From positions 8,380,001 to 8,444,000 of the forward strand of contig JAUCBN010000036.1 in NCBI GenBank assembly GCA_035048815.1: a stretch of DNA of 64,000 bases, read 5' to 3'. Positions 19,557 through 31,837 of this stretch are shown piece after piece. A program made the position numbers and the translations under genes. The stretch's first letter is position 1. Each line of letters begins with the position of its first letter. The stretch comes from Abelmoschus esculentus (Eukaryota; Streptophyta; Magnoliopsida; Malvales; Malvaceae). Below the pieces are notes generated by a model. The model ran no database searches and was not told the DNA's origin. It saw only the letters and a program-made list of their open reading frames with translations.

Positions 19557-20581
19557 ATAAGCACATGGAAAGCCCAAAGACAAGGCCACGCTGGAAAACC
19601 TTCTAGAAGGAATAAACTTAGAAATATTTGATTTATGTAAATGACTTCTTACCTACTCCAAATTGTATTCTACTTAGGAAAGGTTTGCCCTAGTCCAAGC
19701 CTATATAAGATCCAGCCGTCCCAAGGATAAAAAGAACTCGACTTGAGAGACAATTCGGTTTATAGATAGCTTAGATTTCATCTTTTAGTTTTTCTTTTCT
19801 TTTACATTATGTTCTAAGTTTGTGAGGCTTAGGTGAAGGTTGCAAAGTAATAGTGTGAGGAAGTTAAACTTTTTTTCTTATTTCCAATGCAATAAAATAC
19901 CAAAGTTTGCTTATTCTTTGTCATTCCTTGTTCTTACATTCAAGCTCGGGAGAGAAGTATGTTAGTCATCAAATTATCTAATATCGGGAGAGTTAGATTC
20001 ACGAAAGGAATAAGTATGGTGTTTCTATCACAAAACACTAACTTGGCCTAGGGATAGGTTTAGAGTTTCAGCGGCTAATAAAAGTGTGGGATTGGTTGGT
20101 GATTATAATTGATTCACGCCGGGAGGTATCATCAAGGACTGGTCATCAATAATACTTCGACATAGGGATAAGCGGAGTCATCTAAGGATACTTTGCCGAA
20201 CTTTAGTAAAGTTTGCCCAAGAGCAAGGGATTGCCGTAGTGGGCGAGTATCTTCACTGTCGAAGTAGTAATCTGCAGTTCTACTGAGGCAGTGTTGTGCA
20301 ATTGCATTGGATAGAAACAAGTCAACTGAATCCTCTATACAATACGACTGGATCCTAGCCTCTATCTTTATTTGATTTTTCTATCTTTATTTAGTTTTCT
20401 TCATTTTGTTAAATCACAACCCAATAATTTATGTTTTTACTTTATTTCTTTACAGATCAAGAAGATCAAAGGAAGCATATTAAGTAGACCAATCCTTGTG
20501 AAGACGATACTTGATACTTATCACTTTATTACTTGGCAACATGTTCAATTGCACTAAATTGCGTATATCTAACACGCATCG
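19557..20581 (+). repeat. 3' LTR of element B, missing its 5' part
   Basis: Starts at a position equal to 4486 of the 5' LTR (ATAAGCACATGGAA) and ends ACACGCATCG, with the final A changed to G. A deletion removed the polypurine tract and roughly the first 290 bp of the LTR. It contains the uninterrupted version of the element A insertion site near 19820. Confidence 0.85.
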
Positions 20582-21942
20582 GCCTGTATCCCAAGTCTTA
20601 TTTTCCTCTCTATGGTATCGATATATGGCCTCCTGATATCGATATACATGCACGAAAATATAGGTCTGTGTTGGAATATCTCCAAATTTCCTAACTCAGC
20701 CTATATGGTTGATTCCCATTTCATTCTTACTAGTAAAGTGAAGACTAATTAGTAATTTCCTAACAATTTTATATCAATACAACTCCTAATAAGAAATCTA
20801 CCATTTTAGGGTTTCTAAGCTAACCAAACACCCATCTTAAGTAATCTTTAACCAACAATCAGTAAACGCAAGCATTTCATGATGCAAATGAAGTGTAAGA
20901 GTCAGAAATATACTGGCCTCAAGCAACAAAATCGGATTAGAAAAACAACCAAGCTTATCCTACTTCTAAACCTTATTCTTAAGTTTCAAAGTCACTCTTC
21001 CTCCAACCCAAGAGATGTACACCTTGTTAAGAAGATCTTAAGATGTTGATTAACTTCTCTTTTATTCCCAAACTGAGATTTCCCCTCTATACTAACAAGA
21101 TTTCACCTTTTACTAGCTTGAGAAGGTGAAAGAAAGATGAAATCCTTTAAGATATCCCACATTTTCCCTCAGTTTTTGTATGAGATAAAAAAGGGATATC
21201 AATCTTTTTTCTCTTTAGGGGATATTTACACAATTACTCTCTCTTACACTTCCCTTTAACCGAAAAAGACCTCCATTCAAGCCCCAAAGCTCAAGCCCAT
21301 AACACCCAAAAGCTTAACAAGATCGACTCGAGGCCTAGCATAAACCAACAAGCTCAAACATGTGCCCTGATTTGATGGTTCATGACTCGAGTCAACGCCC
21401 GATATTGACTTGAAAAAATTAGGTCGTTAAAATGAGTGAGAAATATACGGACCTCAAGCAAGAAACTTGGATTAGAGCTTCCACCAAACTCTTGCTACCC
21501 TTCTTCCTTGTTCCAAGATTCAATTCCAACTCCCACCAACTTTGAGGATTAATACCTTGAAAGATAAATCTTCTCCTACTACTTAAACTTCCCTTGAGGT
21601 GTAAAATGAGTTTCTCACTCCAAAACAACAGCATCCCAACATTTTATCTTTGAGTTTGAGGAGAGGAATGAAGAAGATAGAAGGAGATGTGTGAACCAAT
21701 GATATTCCTTATCTCCCTTTTTGTAGGACAATTAAAGGGATATCAACCCCTTTAACTCCTTTGGGTGGAAAAAAACTCTTTTGGTTCCTTTAACCATTTC
21801 CCTCATCTAAACTATCCCATCAACACAAAAGTCCAATAAGACAAAATTGAGGCCCAAAAAGCTTGAACTCTTGATCCAACTTGACGATTCATGGCTCGGA
21901 TCAATGTCCAATGTTGACCTAAAAAAATCGAGTTGTTACAAT
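20582..21942 (-). repeat. Chromovirus-type LTR, truncated, with internal tandem duplication
   Basis: On the minus strand it begins at 21942 with TGTAACAACTCG, the usual start of Del/Tekay-type LTRs, and runs until cut by element B. Two diverged copies of about 510-535 bp (20898-21432 and 21433-21942) share blocks such as AGAAATATAC...CCTCAAGCAA and the GATATTGACTTGAAAAAAT-type end. TATCGATA palindromes at 20614-20647 link it to the LTR at 61869. Confidence 0.6.
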
Positions 21943-21999
21943 TCTCCTTTCTTAAAGAAATTTTGTTCTAGAAATTTTAACGGAGTAAGGAGCTTTAAC

Positions 22000-24900
22000 T
22001 AGGGATGACAATAGATCCTGTACCCGACCCGAATCCATAGATCTAGATCCATTTTAAAAAATTTGGATCCTAAAATTTTAGACCTGATGGATTTAGATCG
22101 GATTTGTATCTTTTGATTAAAGTATGAATCTGGATCCGGATCTAACATTAAGGCTCAAACTAGATCCGGACCTGTTTACCTATTTATTAAAAAACAACCT
22201 TTGATTTTAAAAAAAATATATAAATATATAATAGTAGGTTTTATATTCACATTATTCTCTAATTAATTTTTAATTGTTTAAGAAAAAAAATTTAAGGAAT
22301 ATTAATGAAGATTGTGATGATGATGTAGAAATAGTGAATATTGACATGTTATATAAGAAAGTTATTATATTACATAACATTAATATTAATATTTAAATTT
22401 CATAGATATTTTTTTTATAAAACATTTTTTCTCTTTTGTTGGTTGTTTCTTGTTTGTTTTAGGATGTTTAAGATTTAAGAAGTGATAAAGACTAGCAATA
22501 TAAGAAGTAGATGTACGATACTTGATTTGCAACATTTCTTAATGTTTGTGTTATTCAAAAGATATTTGTGTAATTATTGCATTTTGTAGCGATCCCTTTT
22601 GAAATCGAGTAGAAATAATTAGGCGAAAAGGGTGATAATTTTGAAAAGAAATTTAGATTGAAAAGGGAAGTTTTTTTTGAAATTAGGGCTTATAATGTCT
22701 CAAAACTAAATATTCAAGGTTTAAAATTGGGATTAGGCCTTAAAAAGGGAATTTAGAGCCAAATTTTAGGAATTCAAGGTTTGAAATTGAAAAAGGAATT
22801 TTGAGTTAAGGGTTTCTAAAATTAGGGTTGAAAATGGGTTCGGAAGTTTTAGAGGCCGAAATTGATTTTAAAACTGATTCTTTGAAAAAGTTGAAAAATG
22901 TCTTAAAAAGGGTTGGGATTAGGTTTTATTTTTTTAAAATTTAGAAATTGGGAGTGAATAATTTTTCTTAAAACACGGATTGGAGTCGCCACTGGTCACT
23001 TTAGGTAGACCGGACACCGGAAAACCAGAGATTCGAAGTGTTTGGGCTCGAGAGTCGGTTACGGTTTAAAAACAGGTTTAGTGTTTAAAAACTGCCCAAA
23101 AATTGGCACCTTTAAAATAAATTATCGCTTAATTAATTTTGGATATTTTTGAATTAAAGTGGCGTTTAAATTATTTTTTGTTTAAAGATTCGAATCAATT
23201 TTATTTTTTACCGTGTCTTTATTCGAAGGCAACACATACACCGCGACCATTGCATTGGAACACGGGCCCGTTACGACCGAGTAAAGATATTTAAAAAAAT
23301 TAGATTGGTTAATTAAGTGTAAAATATGATTTAAATGACAAAGTAATAAAAAAAGGAAGTATGCATGGAAAATAATACGTAAAATGCATGATTCAGATAT
23401 ATACAAACAACACGTAGTAATAAAGCATAACAAAAAGAATCATATAGTGTAAACAAAATATAAGAAGACCTAAACAAAACATATGGCATAATAAAAAGCT
23501 TATAAAAAATATGGACCAAAAATAAAGTACATAAATAAAATGCATGGCATAAAAAGGAGAGCATAATGAAAATACATGCAAAGACATAAATAAGGTATGA
23601 TGAAGCAAATAACTATAACATTTACAAAAATAAATGCATAAATAAAAAAAGTATGCTAACATACAATACTAATGTTACAAAAAATATAAATACATCAATA
23701 ACTAAATATGAACATAAAAAAACAAATAAATATTAAAAGATACATGCGTAATAACATGAAAATAAACATAAGCAAAAATAAATATGTAACTAAAATATAT
23801 GCATGTTATAGTAAGATAAACAAATAAATGGACAATAATATGAAATACTCAAATAATAATAAAAAAGCATAAAATAAAATAAAATAATAAAAAAAACAAA
23901 ATAAATATAAAATAAATAAAAAATAAAACTGTAAATGGCTAAATTAGAAGTAACAAACAATAAGGAGGACTCGGAAAGTAAATTGACCAAGGGAAAGGGT
24001 TTAAAAAAAATAATAATAAAACGCGGAGGGACTCCACAATAATAAAACCAAATTTAATACAATGAATTAAACCCAATTAATGACTAAATTGAAGGCCCTT
24101 GAAAGTTCGGAGGACCCCATGTGTTAGAATCAAAACACGGAGGGATTTAAAAACGTAAATAAACCAATTTTATTTTAAACCGAGTATAAATCAGAAACAG
24201 ATTTACAAATTCCCTTTTTTGTTATTTCAATCAAAACCAACAAAAAACAAAAACCAGAATTTCCTCTGTATTGTTCATCAGAGGAGGATGAACATTCATA
24301 TCCTCCGCCTTAGAACCCAGAAAACCACCATAGTTTCCAGATTCCGACCACCGTTGACGGTGGCCGGCGACACACACACATGCGAAAACCTTCCCTCCTT
24401 GACCACGAAATCATAAAAAAGATCCCCCCTTTCGTATTTTGAAAACCAAAACCAAAAACCCTTTTCCCTTTTTTTTACCAACCGAAACGAAGAGAAGTGT
24501 TTCAAAAGAAAACAAACAAAAACCTTATGTTTGTTCGGAAGAAAAGAAGTAGATCCGATCCTTCTCCCTTTTCCTCTCACAACGGCTCACCACTGAAGGT
24601 TTTCAACTTCTATTTTAATCGCCGGTGAAGATGGAAGAGAGTCATCGAAGGGTCAGAGTTCCCACTTGAAGGTAAAACTCCATCCTAAAATTATTATTAT
24701 TTTTTTACTTCTACTTGATGCATGCTAAAAACGAGAGAAAACTACCTCTGAAATTTTTGTTATATTGATGATGATGATGGAAATTTTTACATGGTTCTGT
24801 TCTTTGGCTTTTATAGCCAGATATTACATGAAAGAAAAAGAAATGCGATTTGGTTAATGTCCTCTGCTGCTCTGAAAATTCTGATATGTATTGGGGGGTG

Positions 24901-26147
24901 CGATTCTGAATTTTTGTCCCATTTCCTTTTTTGCTGTTCTGAATTTTGCTGTATCTTTGTACGAATCTAACATTTCTCCTTTTTTGTTTGCATATGAATC
25001 GGCCGACGGGAGGGATCATCGGAGGTGTCGATCGGCGATAGAAATCCAACGGTCATCTGGATACTCAAACGGTCGCGCGTAGACCTGACGTGCGCGTGTG
25101 GTGAGGTGAACCGGCGCGCGTGAGCACGTGGAAGCTCCAGAATATTCTCTTATTTGATCTGAGCCGTTAGATCAAAATCAGATCCAACGGCCTAGATCAG
25201 GTTGCGCAAAGGATAAGCATCAGTTAGATTAGGGTTCTTTTTTTTGACCGGATTGGGCTAAAGAAACTGGGCTTGTATATATTTTTTAATATGTTTGGGC
25301 TCTGTAATTTATTTAAATTTGGACTTTGTACTATTTATGTGTGGGCTATGTATTTATCCGGATCTTGGGCTGATAACCATAGTAAATGGACTCTGATAAT
25401 ATATTTTGAATGTAGATGGGTTATTTGTTTTATTTAATGTTGGATTGTTATAACCTTTAATAAAATAGGCTTTTATTTTCAATCAGATCTGTTATAACAT
25501 TTTTATATGATAAATAAATAATAATAAATATATAATATATATAATCATAACGAAATAAATAAATAAAAAAAGATATATAAATAATAAAAATACTTATATG
25601 CAAAAACAATGAAAGAATTAATGTTTACTTACATAAATTGACATAATACCTATAACATATATTGGAAATAAAGAACAAACTCGAATTGGAACGGGAGTAA
25701 TGTATTTTCAAGTAACAAAATAATGTGATACAATTAGTGGTAATATGTTTTATTGTTACTATTATTATCATTGTTATTTTAATAGCCACAAGCCCGATAC
25801 AAAAAGATAAAAAGGATTTTTTGTCCCCGGATAAAATTAGTGATTACACATTTTTTATGATTTTAGTTTATCAATTTTTATTCTGATACTAATTAATTGA
25901 AATTAATATTTTTTTTTCATCTAATTTATGATGTTAAATTAATTAATGATAGTTTTACTACTTTAAAAAATAGGTTGAATAGTTGGTTTTTAATAGATCC
26001 ATTTTAGACCCGAATCTTTAAGATCCATTGAATCTGGATATGGGTCTCAATTTTCTAGACCCACGGATCTGGGACGAATCTAGATCTATGATATAAAAAT
26101 GGATCTAGATCTGGATCTGGTCTAGATTCGACCCATTGCCATCCCTA
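22000..26147. mobile_element. hAT-like non-autonomous element carrying an LTR-like insertion
   Basis: Ends TAGGGATGACAAT (22000) and ATTGCCATCCCTA (26147) are inverted repeats. Flanks GCTTTAAC and GTTGTAAC agree at 6 of 8, as expected for hAT 8-bp duplications. Subterminal parts are rich in CTAGATC/GGATC motifs on both sides (22020-22170; 25990-26120). No transposase is seen. Removing the block 22585-25499 leaves about 1.2 kb, a plausible original size. Confidence 0.6.
22585..25499 (+). repeat. Possible solo LTR or LTR-like block inside the hAT-like element
   Basis: Composition changes sharply at both limits. It starts TGTAGCGATCCC and includes GGAGTCGCCACT (22983) and GC-richer stretches near 24340 and 25000-25200 (AACGGCCTAGATC), known to me as features of large plant LTRs. 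It may end near 25497-25499 (TATAACA); CATTT occurs at 22580-22584 and 25498-25502 but overlaps a CA end, so the right border is uncertain. An A-rich stretch lies at 23700-23940. No gene seen. Confidence 0.35.
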
Positions 26148-26463
26148 GTTGTAACCCAAAGCAGGTCTAAAACTTATAAGGACATCACGATTCGAAAGAT
26201 TTTACCTTCAACCCTCCTTTGTCGAAACCAGACATTGAACTACCTAAAACCAACACTTCTAACAAAGATTCTAATAATCGAACCACCTCAACCTACGCCC
26301 TCGTAAGAAATCTAACCTTGTCTCAAACTGAAATGATGCAATGCTACCATAAGGTATGGCAAGAGCATAACTCACCACCACATAACTTATAAACATCATT
26401 CTTAATGTAAAACTTCAAACTAACTACCTTCTCGTTCGGTCTTTACTCGACAATACAAAACTT

Positions 26464-27998
26464 TGTTGGGACCGTCCGCGTACCCCATGGTGTAGCGAAA
26501 ATAAAACATAATGATCCTTCTAGTGATCTAATTATGTTTAATCCAAAATTAGAAGAAAGAGATACGATGACTTAAATTTGGTTCCTTGGTAAAAAACAAA
26601 AACAACAATCGAAACTCCTACAATCACGATCGTTCCACAATCCTAATCTTTAGCCTCTATGAAAAATCGTCTTGGACTCTACTCAGTTCACTCGGTTGAG
26701 AGCAATGTATCCCAAAAATAATTTTTGTGAATTAGTGTTTTGAGAATCGGGACTAGGTTAATTCCGTTGCAAGACTAAAACCTCCCTTTTATAAGTATCA
26801 CCCAAGTAATTAAGGTTTAATCCGAATTGATTTGGAATATAATCACTTTAATTATTTCCTTAAAATTTGGGACTCATATTTAATCCGAATTTGATACGGA
26901 ATATAATTACTTTAATTACTTTAATCATATCCATTAATTAAATTCAAGATTAATTATGTATTAAATATAATCTATCTATATATATATATATACACATCAT
27001 ATATATATATATATAATAAACATATATATATAATCAAATTGTATATAAGTGACACATTTATGAATTGCTCCTTTTTCAACCAATGGGTGTGACATTGTAT
27101 GCTCATTGTAACGTTAATAATAATATTAGAAAAGTTCTAATATTATAAACAATGAGTGACATCTAGAAATATATCATTGTCGTCTAAGTTACAGTAGATC
27201 ATGATTCGATGTAACATGTCTGTGACAGAAAATCTTAATGTATTATATTCTTTTATTGTTTTATATCAAGAATAGGCGTAAGTCTTGGAATAGTCACACT
27301 TGTATAGCCTATTTATTTTTTCTTGATATCTAGGGTAGACTATTATAAACGAATAATCCGTGATATCTCATATCAGCTTATTCGATCATGGTCGTGCATT
27401 TCTAGTCTCACTCAATCAAGTGGTCTGTGATGTATTTCATATTATGTAAGAAGGAAAGTTCTTGTCTCGATCATTCACATCTCATTAGACATATTGTAAT
27501 ATGTTCAATGTCATCTTTTATAGCGAACCAATTACGGAGCATGTTTAACTGCATCAAAACATAATACAACATATGTTGAGATATTAATGATCTCAAGTTT
27601 AAGAATTATACATATAATTGTCACTATAAGCAATATCATGACCATCACGTAATAATCCAAGACATATGCTCATAGTGGATCAATCCAATATATTATTATT
27701 TAACAATATATTCATGTATTAATTCAGACATCTCTTTGTCAATGACAACCCATTATCATCAATAAATAACATGTTAATCTTAAGCGTACTGTTATTGTCC
27801 ATGCCCATAACAATACATGACTAAGGATCTTTTAGTGATAATACTTATATTATTATATGGGTCTTATTATTTCTCAGTTTATGTTAAATATAGATATATA
27901 TATGGAAACAATAATGTCAATGCCTTTATTCAATAAAGTTGGTAAATAAAACGTATTCTTATAATCACCATAAGATTGGTCTTTGGGCATACTCTAAA
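26464..27998 (-). repeat. Ty1/copia-type solo LTR
   Basis: On the minus strand it starts near 27998 at GAGTATGCCCAAAGACC and ends GGTCCCAACA at 26464, about 1.53 kb. Direct repeats AACTT flank it (26459-26463 and 27999-28003). No internal region adjoins either side, so it is a solo LTR from LTR-LTR recombination. The sequence resembles a widespread plant copia LTR that I recall; the family name is not certain. It holds an AT-repeat (TATATA) tract at 26970-27030. Confidence 0.72.
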
Positions 27999-29130
27999 AA
28001 CTTAACGCATATTTCTAAAAACAACTATTGTCACATACATACTCTCTCTTAAGCAATCAACTAACAACTCTATTCTCAAAGCACGTTCCTCTCTTTTTAT
28101 GTCTTTGGTCGATCTCATTTATTCACATTCGGAACCAATTGAAAAAACTCAATGAATTTTAGTAGCTCTCTATCCATATATAGTTCTGTTGTCAACTCTT
28201 GATTTACCCTCAACCTAGATGTTTATTGCCCGTTACGATCACACTAAATATCATCACCTCCCTTGACTTTGCACATAATTTTTTCCTCAAACGAACTTAT
28301 CCAACTCCCTCCAAGCTACGATACATCGCCGATCATGGGTCTCGCAAGCCAAGTAACAATCTTTTATCTTTATCCCTCAACTCAACCCCAACCAAAGCTA
28401 CTAAGAGACAATCACGAATGAATTACTTGACTTTACCCTTATTGTAATCCAAACCATGATTTAATGGTAAGGTCACTTATGCTTTAAGGGTAACTCCATA
28501 CCCTTAACACGCATAATCCAACAACCTAGAACTTAAAACCTAAGTCTACTTTGCAAGACAAAATATCTTGCAGCAAGAAACTCTTTAGACTGCCACAATA
28601 TAGCACAACATTTCTTAACGAGATAATGATCTTACATACTTAGCACCAACTACTTGATCCAAAACAATCTAAGGCTTTAAAACGTCACACTCATAATTCT
28701 CTTTACCCTTTACACTTATAATGGTACTCCAAGCAACATGTATCTTAACAACCAAGAAGTGAGAGTAAACACAACAAGTTCGCAAGAACTCTTACCCTCA
28801 TTTCCCAACTTCCATCTACGGTAAGGACTTTTCTAGCAAAAGATATAACTCTAACTACTATTAAATCCCAACTCACTTACGATTCCACTTAAATACATAC
28901 TCTGCCATGGTCAACTTATCACCCAATATAAGATTCACTAGCTAACAAACAAGTAAAATTAGAAAAAAAGCACGATTACCTAACATCTACTCAGTAGTAA
29001 AATTGTCCTCCCCAATCTAAGAAACAGATTCTCTGTAGCAACTCATAGATCAATTTTAATGGCATAATTATGCCATAGCTTTTCCTCTAGACACCCTTTG
29101 ACCATGTCGTGAATAAACCACTCTTAGAAA

Positions 29131-30140
29131 TTAGAACAATACACTCTCATTAAATATTGGACAATCTTTCATCATATGCCCTGATTCTCGACAGCTGTAA
29201 CAAACCCTCCTGAAACAAAAAATAAACTCCAAGATGATGTCGGCTACAATGCTCACATATGAAAGCGGTACTCCAATAGACCCATTCGTACTCACTCCCG
29301 TAGTAGATGACAAGGAACCTATATGGGTCCTTGGTTTAGATCTTGTACTAACTTTTGGTAACTGATTGGAAGCAACCCTTTTCGAACTCTTCAAGCCACA
29401 AAAACTCTCACGCAGAAATTAAGAAGAACCTATAACGTCTTGGGTCTCTACTTCATGGACCTTTGTATCTTCCATCCTAACAGGTGTCACATCCTAAAGC
29501 CTTTCAAAGGTTTTTGCATTGTTGGCTAGCTCTGCAAAATTCTCAAGTGGACCTACTATCACATGAACCTGAAGCTCAACTTTTAACCCTTGATTAAACC
29601 TATTGCACCTCAACTCTTTTGTGACCACAAACTCTGGATCATGATGTCTCAACCACATAAATACTTGCTCATAAGCAAACACTAGTATCTCTGAACCAAT
29701 TATAGAAACTGATCCGTCATCTCATCCATGTACACCTCACTGATATAGTTCTTTCAAAACTTATCCAAAAATATATCCTAATTCATAAGTGTCGGTTGTA
29801 ACCTAAGCTCGATGGTTTCCCACCACTTGTGTATATTTTTCTTTAGAAGGGAAACAATGCAATCGAGATCATCCTCCGGGCTTCTTCACATCTAGCTCAA
29901 GATTTTTTGTGTGTCACACAACCATTTAACAACCTTGATTGGGTCATCCTCACCCAAGCCGTCAAATTTTTGGGTCCATAATGATGAAGTCTCTCGACAT
30001 GAGTCTTGTGAGGTGTCTCAAATTGACTCAGGATAGCTTGCACCACTTGCAATAAAGTAGAGGTAAGGTAACAAATATGACTTACTTCATCGCTTCTATT
30101 TTCCCCTTCAGTAACTATTTTTTGAAACACAAGAAACAAG
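29131..30140 (-). pseudogene. gag of chromovirus relic D
   Basis: Three broken minus-strand frames. 29897-30139 is an N-terminal part. 29494-29682 contains FAYEQVFMWLRHHDPEFVVT and ELRCNRFNQGLKVELQV, matching the core of Del-type Gag (YE.EF..L......V..E..R..RF..GL). 29131-29394 carries a CCHC zinc knuckle, CYSCRESGHMMKDC (about 29160-29205). Frameshifts separate the parts. It lies just downstream of the primer binding site on this strand. Confidence 0.75.
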
Positions 30141-30255
30141 GCAGTATATCAGGATTCTCAATCTTATAAATATAACTCAAACTTAGGAACATGTATTCAC
30201 TAGACACCTTACCACGGACACAATACCATCCTGGGGTTTCCTAAAACCGACTAAA

Positions 30256-30272
30256 CCTAAGCTCTGAAACCA
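30256..30272 (-). promoter_or_regulatory. Primer binding site of chromovirus relic D
   Basis: Minus strand TGGTTTCAGAGCTTAGG, a variant of TGGTATCAGAGC, complementary to the 3' end of initiator tRNA-Met and usual for plant chromoviruses. It lies 6 nt from the LTR edge. Confidence 0.7.
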
Positions 30273-30278
30273 CTAAAT

Positions 30279-31428
30279 GTAATACCCTAACGTAGATCCA
30301 GATCTGAAGTATCGCATTTAGGTTACCCAAAACCGATCTATCAAAATTTCATTCAAAACACATGTCATAAAAATCTCAATATACCATTTTTAATAATCCA
30401 TATAGATAAAATAAATAAAAAGGATTCACAAAATAAGAGCATCGTTTACAAATTACATCAACCAACTTAAGTAAAATCTAAAATAATATACAGACTCAAT
30501 TTTTGGTAAGGTCCTATAAATACAATAAGTTCAAACTAAAGATCAATTATTATACTCTTTCACAGCACCTGTATTGGGAAGTCTTCCTCGATGTGCTCCT
30601 CCAAAAGCTACCTAACCCTATGCATGAAAAACATCACAATTCCGTACATTGAGCTAACAAAGCTTAGTGGTATTTTTCTATTATACCATATTTCATGAAT
30701 ATCATAAAGAAAACATGCATGATAAGATAATTAAGAGTGTACAAAAAGACTTCTAAACTAAGGTTCACCTCCTAGCCTAACTTAGCTATAGTTCTCAATT
30801 TATTTTATCCCAAAATCACGTTATATAGAAAGATCAAGTGCTATACATGGCTTACCTACTTGGTCTAACACATCCCATCAAGTTACTCGAGGTCACACAG
30901 CCTACCAAGTCATAAGTACCTTACCCTACTCACACAACTTAGGGTATAAAGGTCATCAACCATTAGTCCATATAACAAATATACATGCATACAAGTAGTC
31001 CATCCCTGAGGTCACATAGCCCATCAAGTTACTCAAGTTCATATAGCCTATCAAGTTACATGATGCTCACACAACTCATCAAGTTGTATTTCCTTATTCG
31101 AATCATCATAACAACGGATAGGTTTGAACCATATCCTGATCATATAGCTCGTGAATATGTGGAACATACTCGCTCACACAGCCTAAAATTCACAAGTTGG
31201 GATATCAAAATCAAGCCATTACATGATACTACCTAAGCCACCAAAGATCATTAAGAAGCGTACTACGATTAAACCATATAATAATTACCAAACCATTAGC
31301 CATAAATTCACAAGTTGGGATATCAAATTCAATTTATCAGTTTATAATTCATTTTACACCTTTAAAGACCAAATAGAGCCTTTATCTAGAATTATAAGAA
31401 CCCTGACATTAACTCAAATTCTTTGGTA
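30279..31428 (-). repeat. 5' LTR (3' part) of chromovirus relic D
   Basis: The left edge TGTAATACCC is the LTR end next to the primer site. It includes a degenerate direct repeat of about 30 bp built on CATCAAGTTACT (30880-31090) and a pair of near-identical segments AATTCACAAGTTGGGATATC at 31187 and 31304. The right side is cut at 31429 by a TAGGGGTG end. Confidence 0.55.
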
Positions 31429-31497
31429 TAGGGGTGATAATGAGCCGAGCTAGGCCAGGCTTGGCTCGGCTCGAGGCTCACCGAGCTCAGAATTTTT
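31429..31497 (+). mobile_element. One end of a hAT-like element
   Basis: TAGGGGTGATAATGAGCC followed by GAGCTAGGCC, GGCTCGGCTCGAGGC and CCGAGCTC, the GAGCC-rich subterminal style of plant hAT elements. No matching second end is seen, so it is a truncated copy marking a junction between two LTR fragments. Confidence 0.4.
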
Positions 31498-31837
31498 ACA
31501 AAATTACTTTATATAGGCTCTTGGAAAGCCTAGATTAACTAGGATTAGGATTATATCAAATTTGGCTTAATTTATAAAATTGTCCTCAAGTTTTCAATTT
31601 TTACAAAATAGTCACTAATTTCAAAATCTTAGGGATTCAAGGGTCAATTTTTGAAATTGAGTTTACCTAAGTCAAATATAAGTCAATAAAGAATTTTAAA
31701 ATATTTTTCCATAATTTATTTTGATTTAAAACTAATTTTTAAGTGTTTATTCCTGAACTAGGCTAAACCGACAAAACCGATTCACTGGACCTCTAAATCA
31801 GCCTCTAAACTTCAAGGCCCAATTTTGGGGTGTTAAA
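31498..31837 (-). repeat. Fragment of the 3' LTR of chromovirus relic E
   Basis: Nearly the same as 39361-39679, the start of the 3-kb LTR at 36610-39679: same blocks TTTATATAGGCTCTTGGAAA, TAGGATTAGGATTATATC and AACCGACAAAACCG. It therefore represents the first ~340 bp of the second LTR of that element; the rest is lost. Confidence 0.8.

Larger units (their letters stand above)
4194..20581 (+). mobile_element. Athila-type Ty3/gypsy element B, decayed, with element A nested in its 5' LTR
   Basis: Order: 5' LTR (4194-4753 and 12377-13135), tRNA-Asp-type primer binding site, gag, protease, RT, RNase H, integrase, long 3' UTR, 3' LTR (19557-20581). The order and motifs (LSRL after RNase H, WGIDFMGPFP in integrase, gag ending in a Gln-rich tail) fit the Athila branch of Ty3/gypsy. 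All reading frames are broken. Both LTRs lack their 5' ends: about 25 bp is missing at 4194, and several hundred bp plus the polypurine tract at 19556. No target duplication can therefore be read. Without element A it is about 8.8 kb. Confidence 0.85.
21943..31428 (-). mobile_element. Chromovirus (Del/Tekay-like) relic D with later insertions
   Basis: Minus-strand order: 5' LTR part (30279-31428), tRNA-Met-type primer site (30256-30272), broken gag (29131-30140), then decayed sequence 28004-29130, 26148-26463 and 21943-21999, leading to the LTR at 21942. It is interrupted by a copia solo LTR and a hAT-like element. Pol is not recognisable. That the left and right LTR pieces belong to one element is inference: they cover non-overlapping ends of an LTR and cannot be compared. 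Confidence 0.5.

Noticed and set aside
23182..23990. Several minus-strand frames rich in Phe, Tyr and Leu
   Set aside because: Products of A/T-rich simple sequence in the LTR-like block; no domain.
24200..25200. Protein-coding gene in the GC-richer part of the LTR-like block
   Set aside because: Frames 24219-24416, 24296-24580, 24711-25049 and 24891-25082 are short, overlap on both strands and show no family motif.
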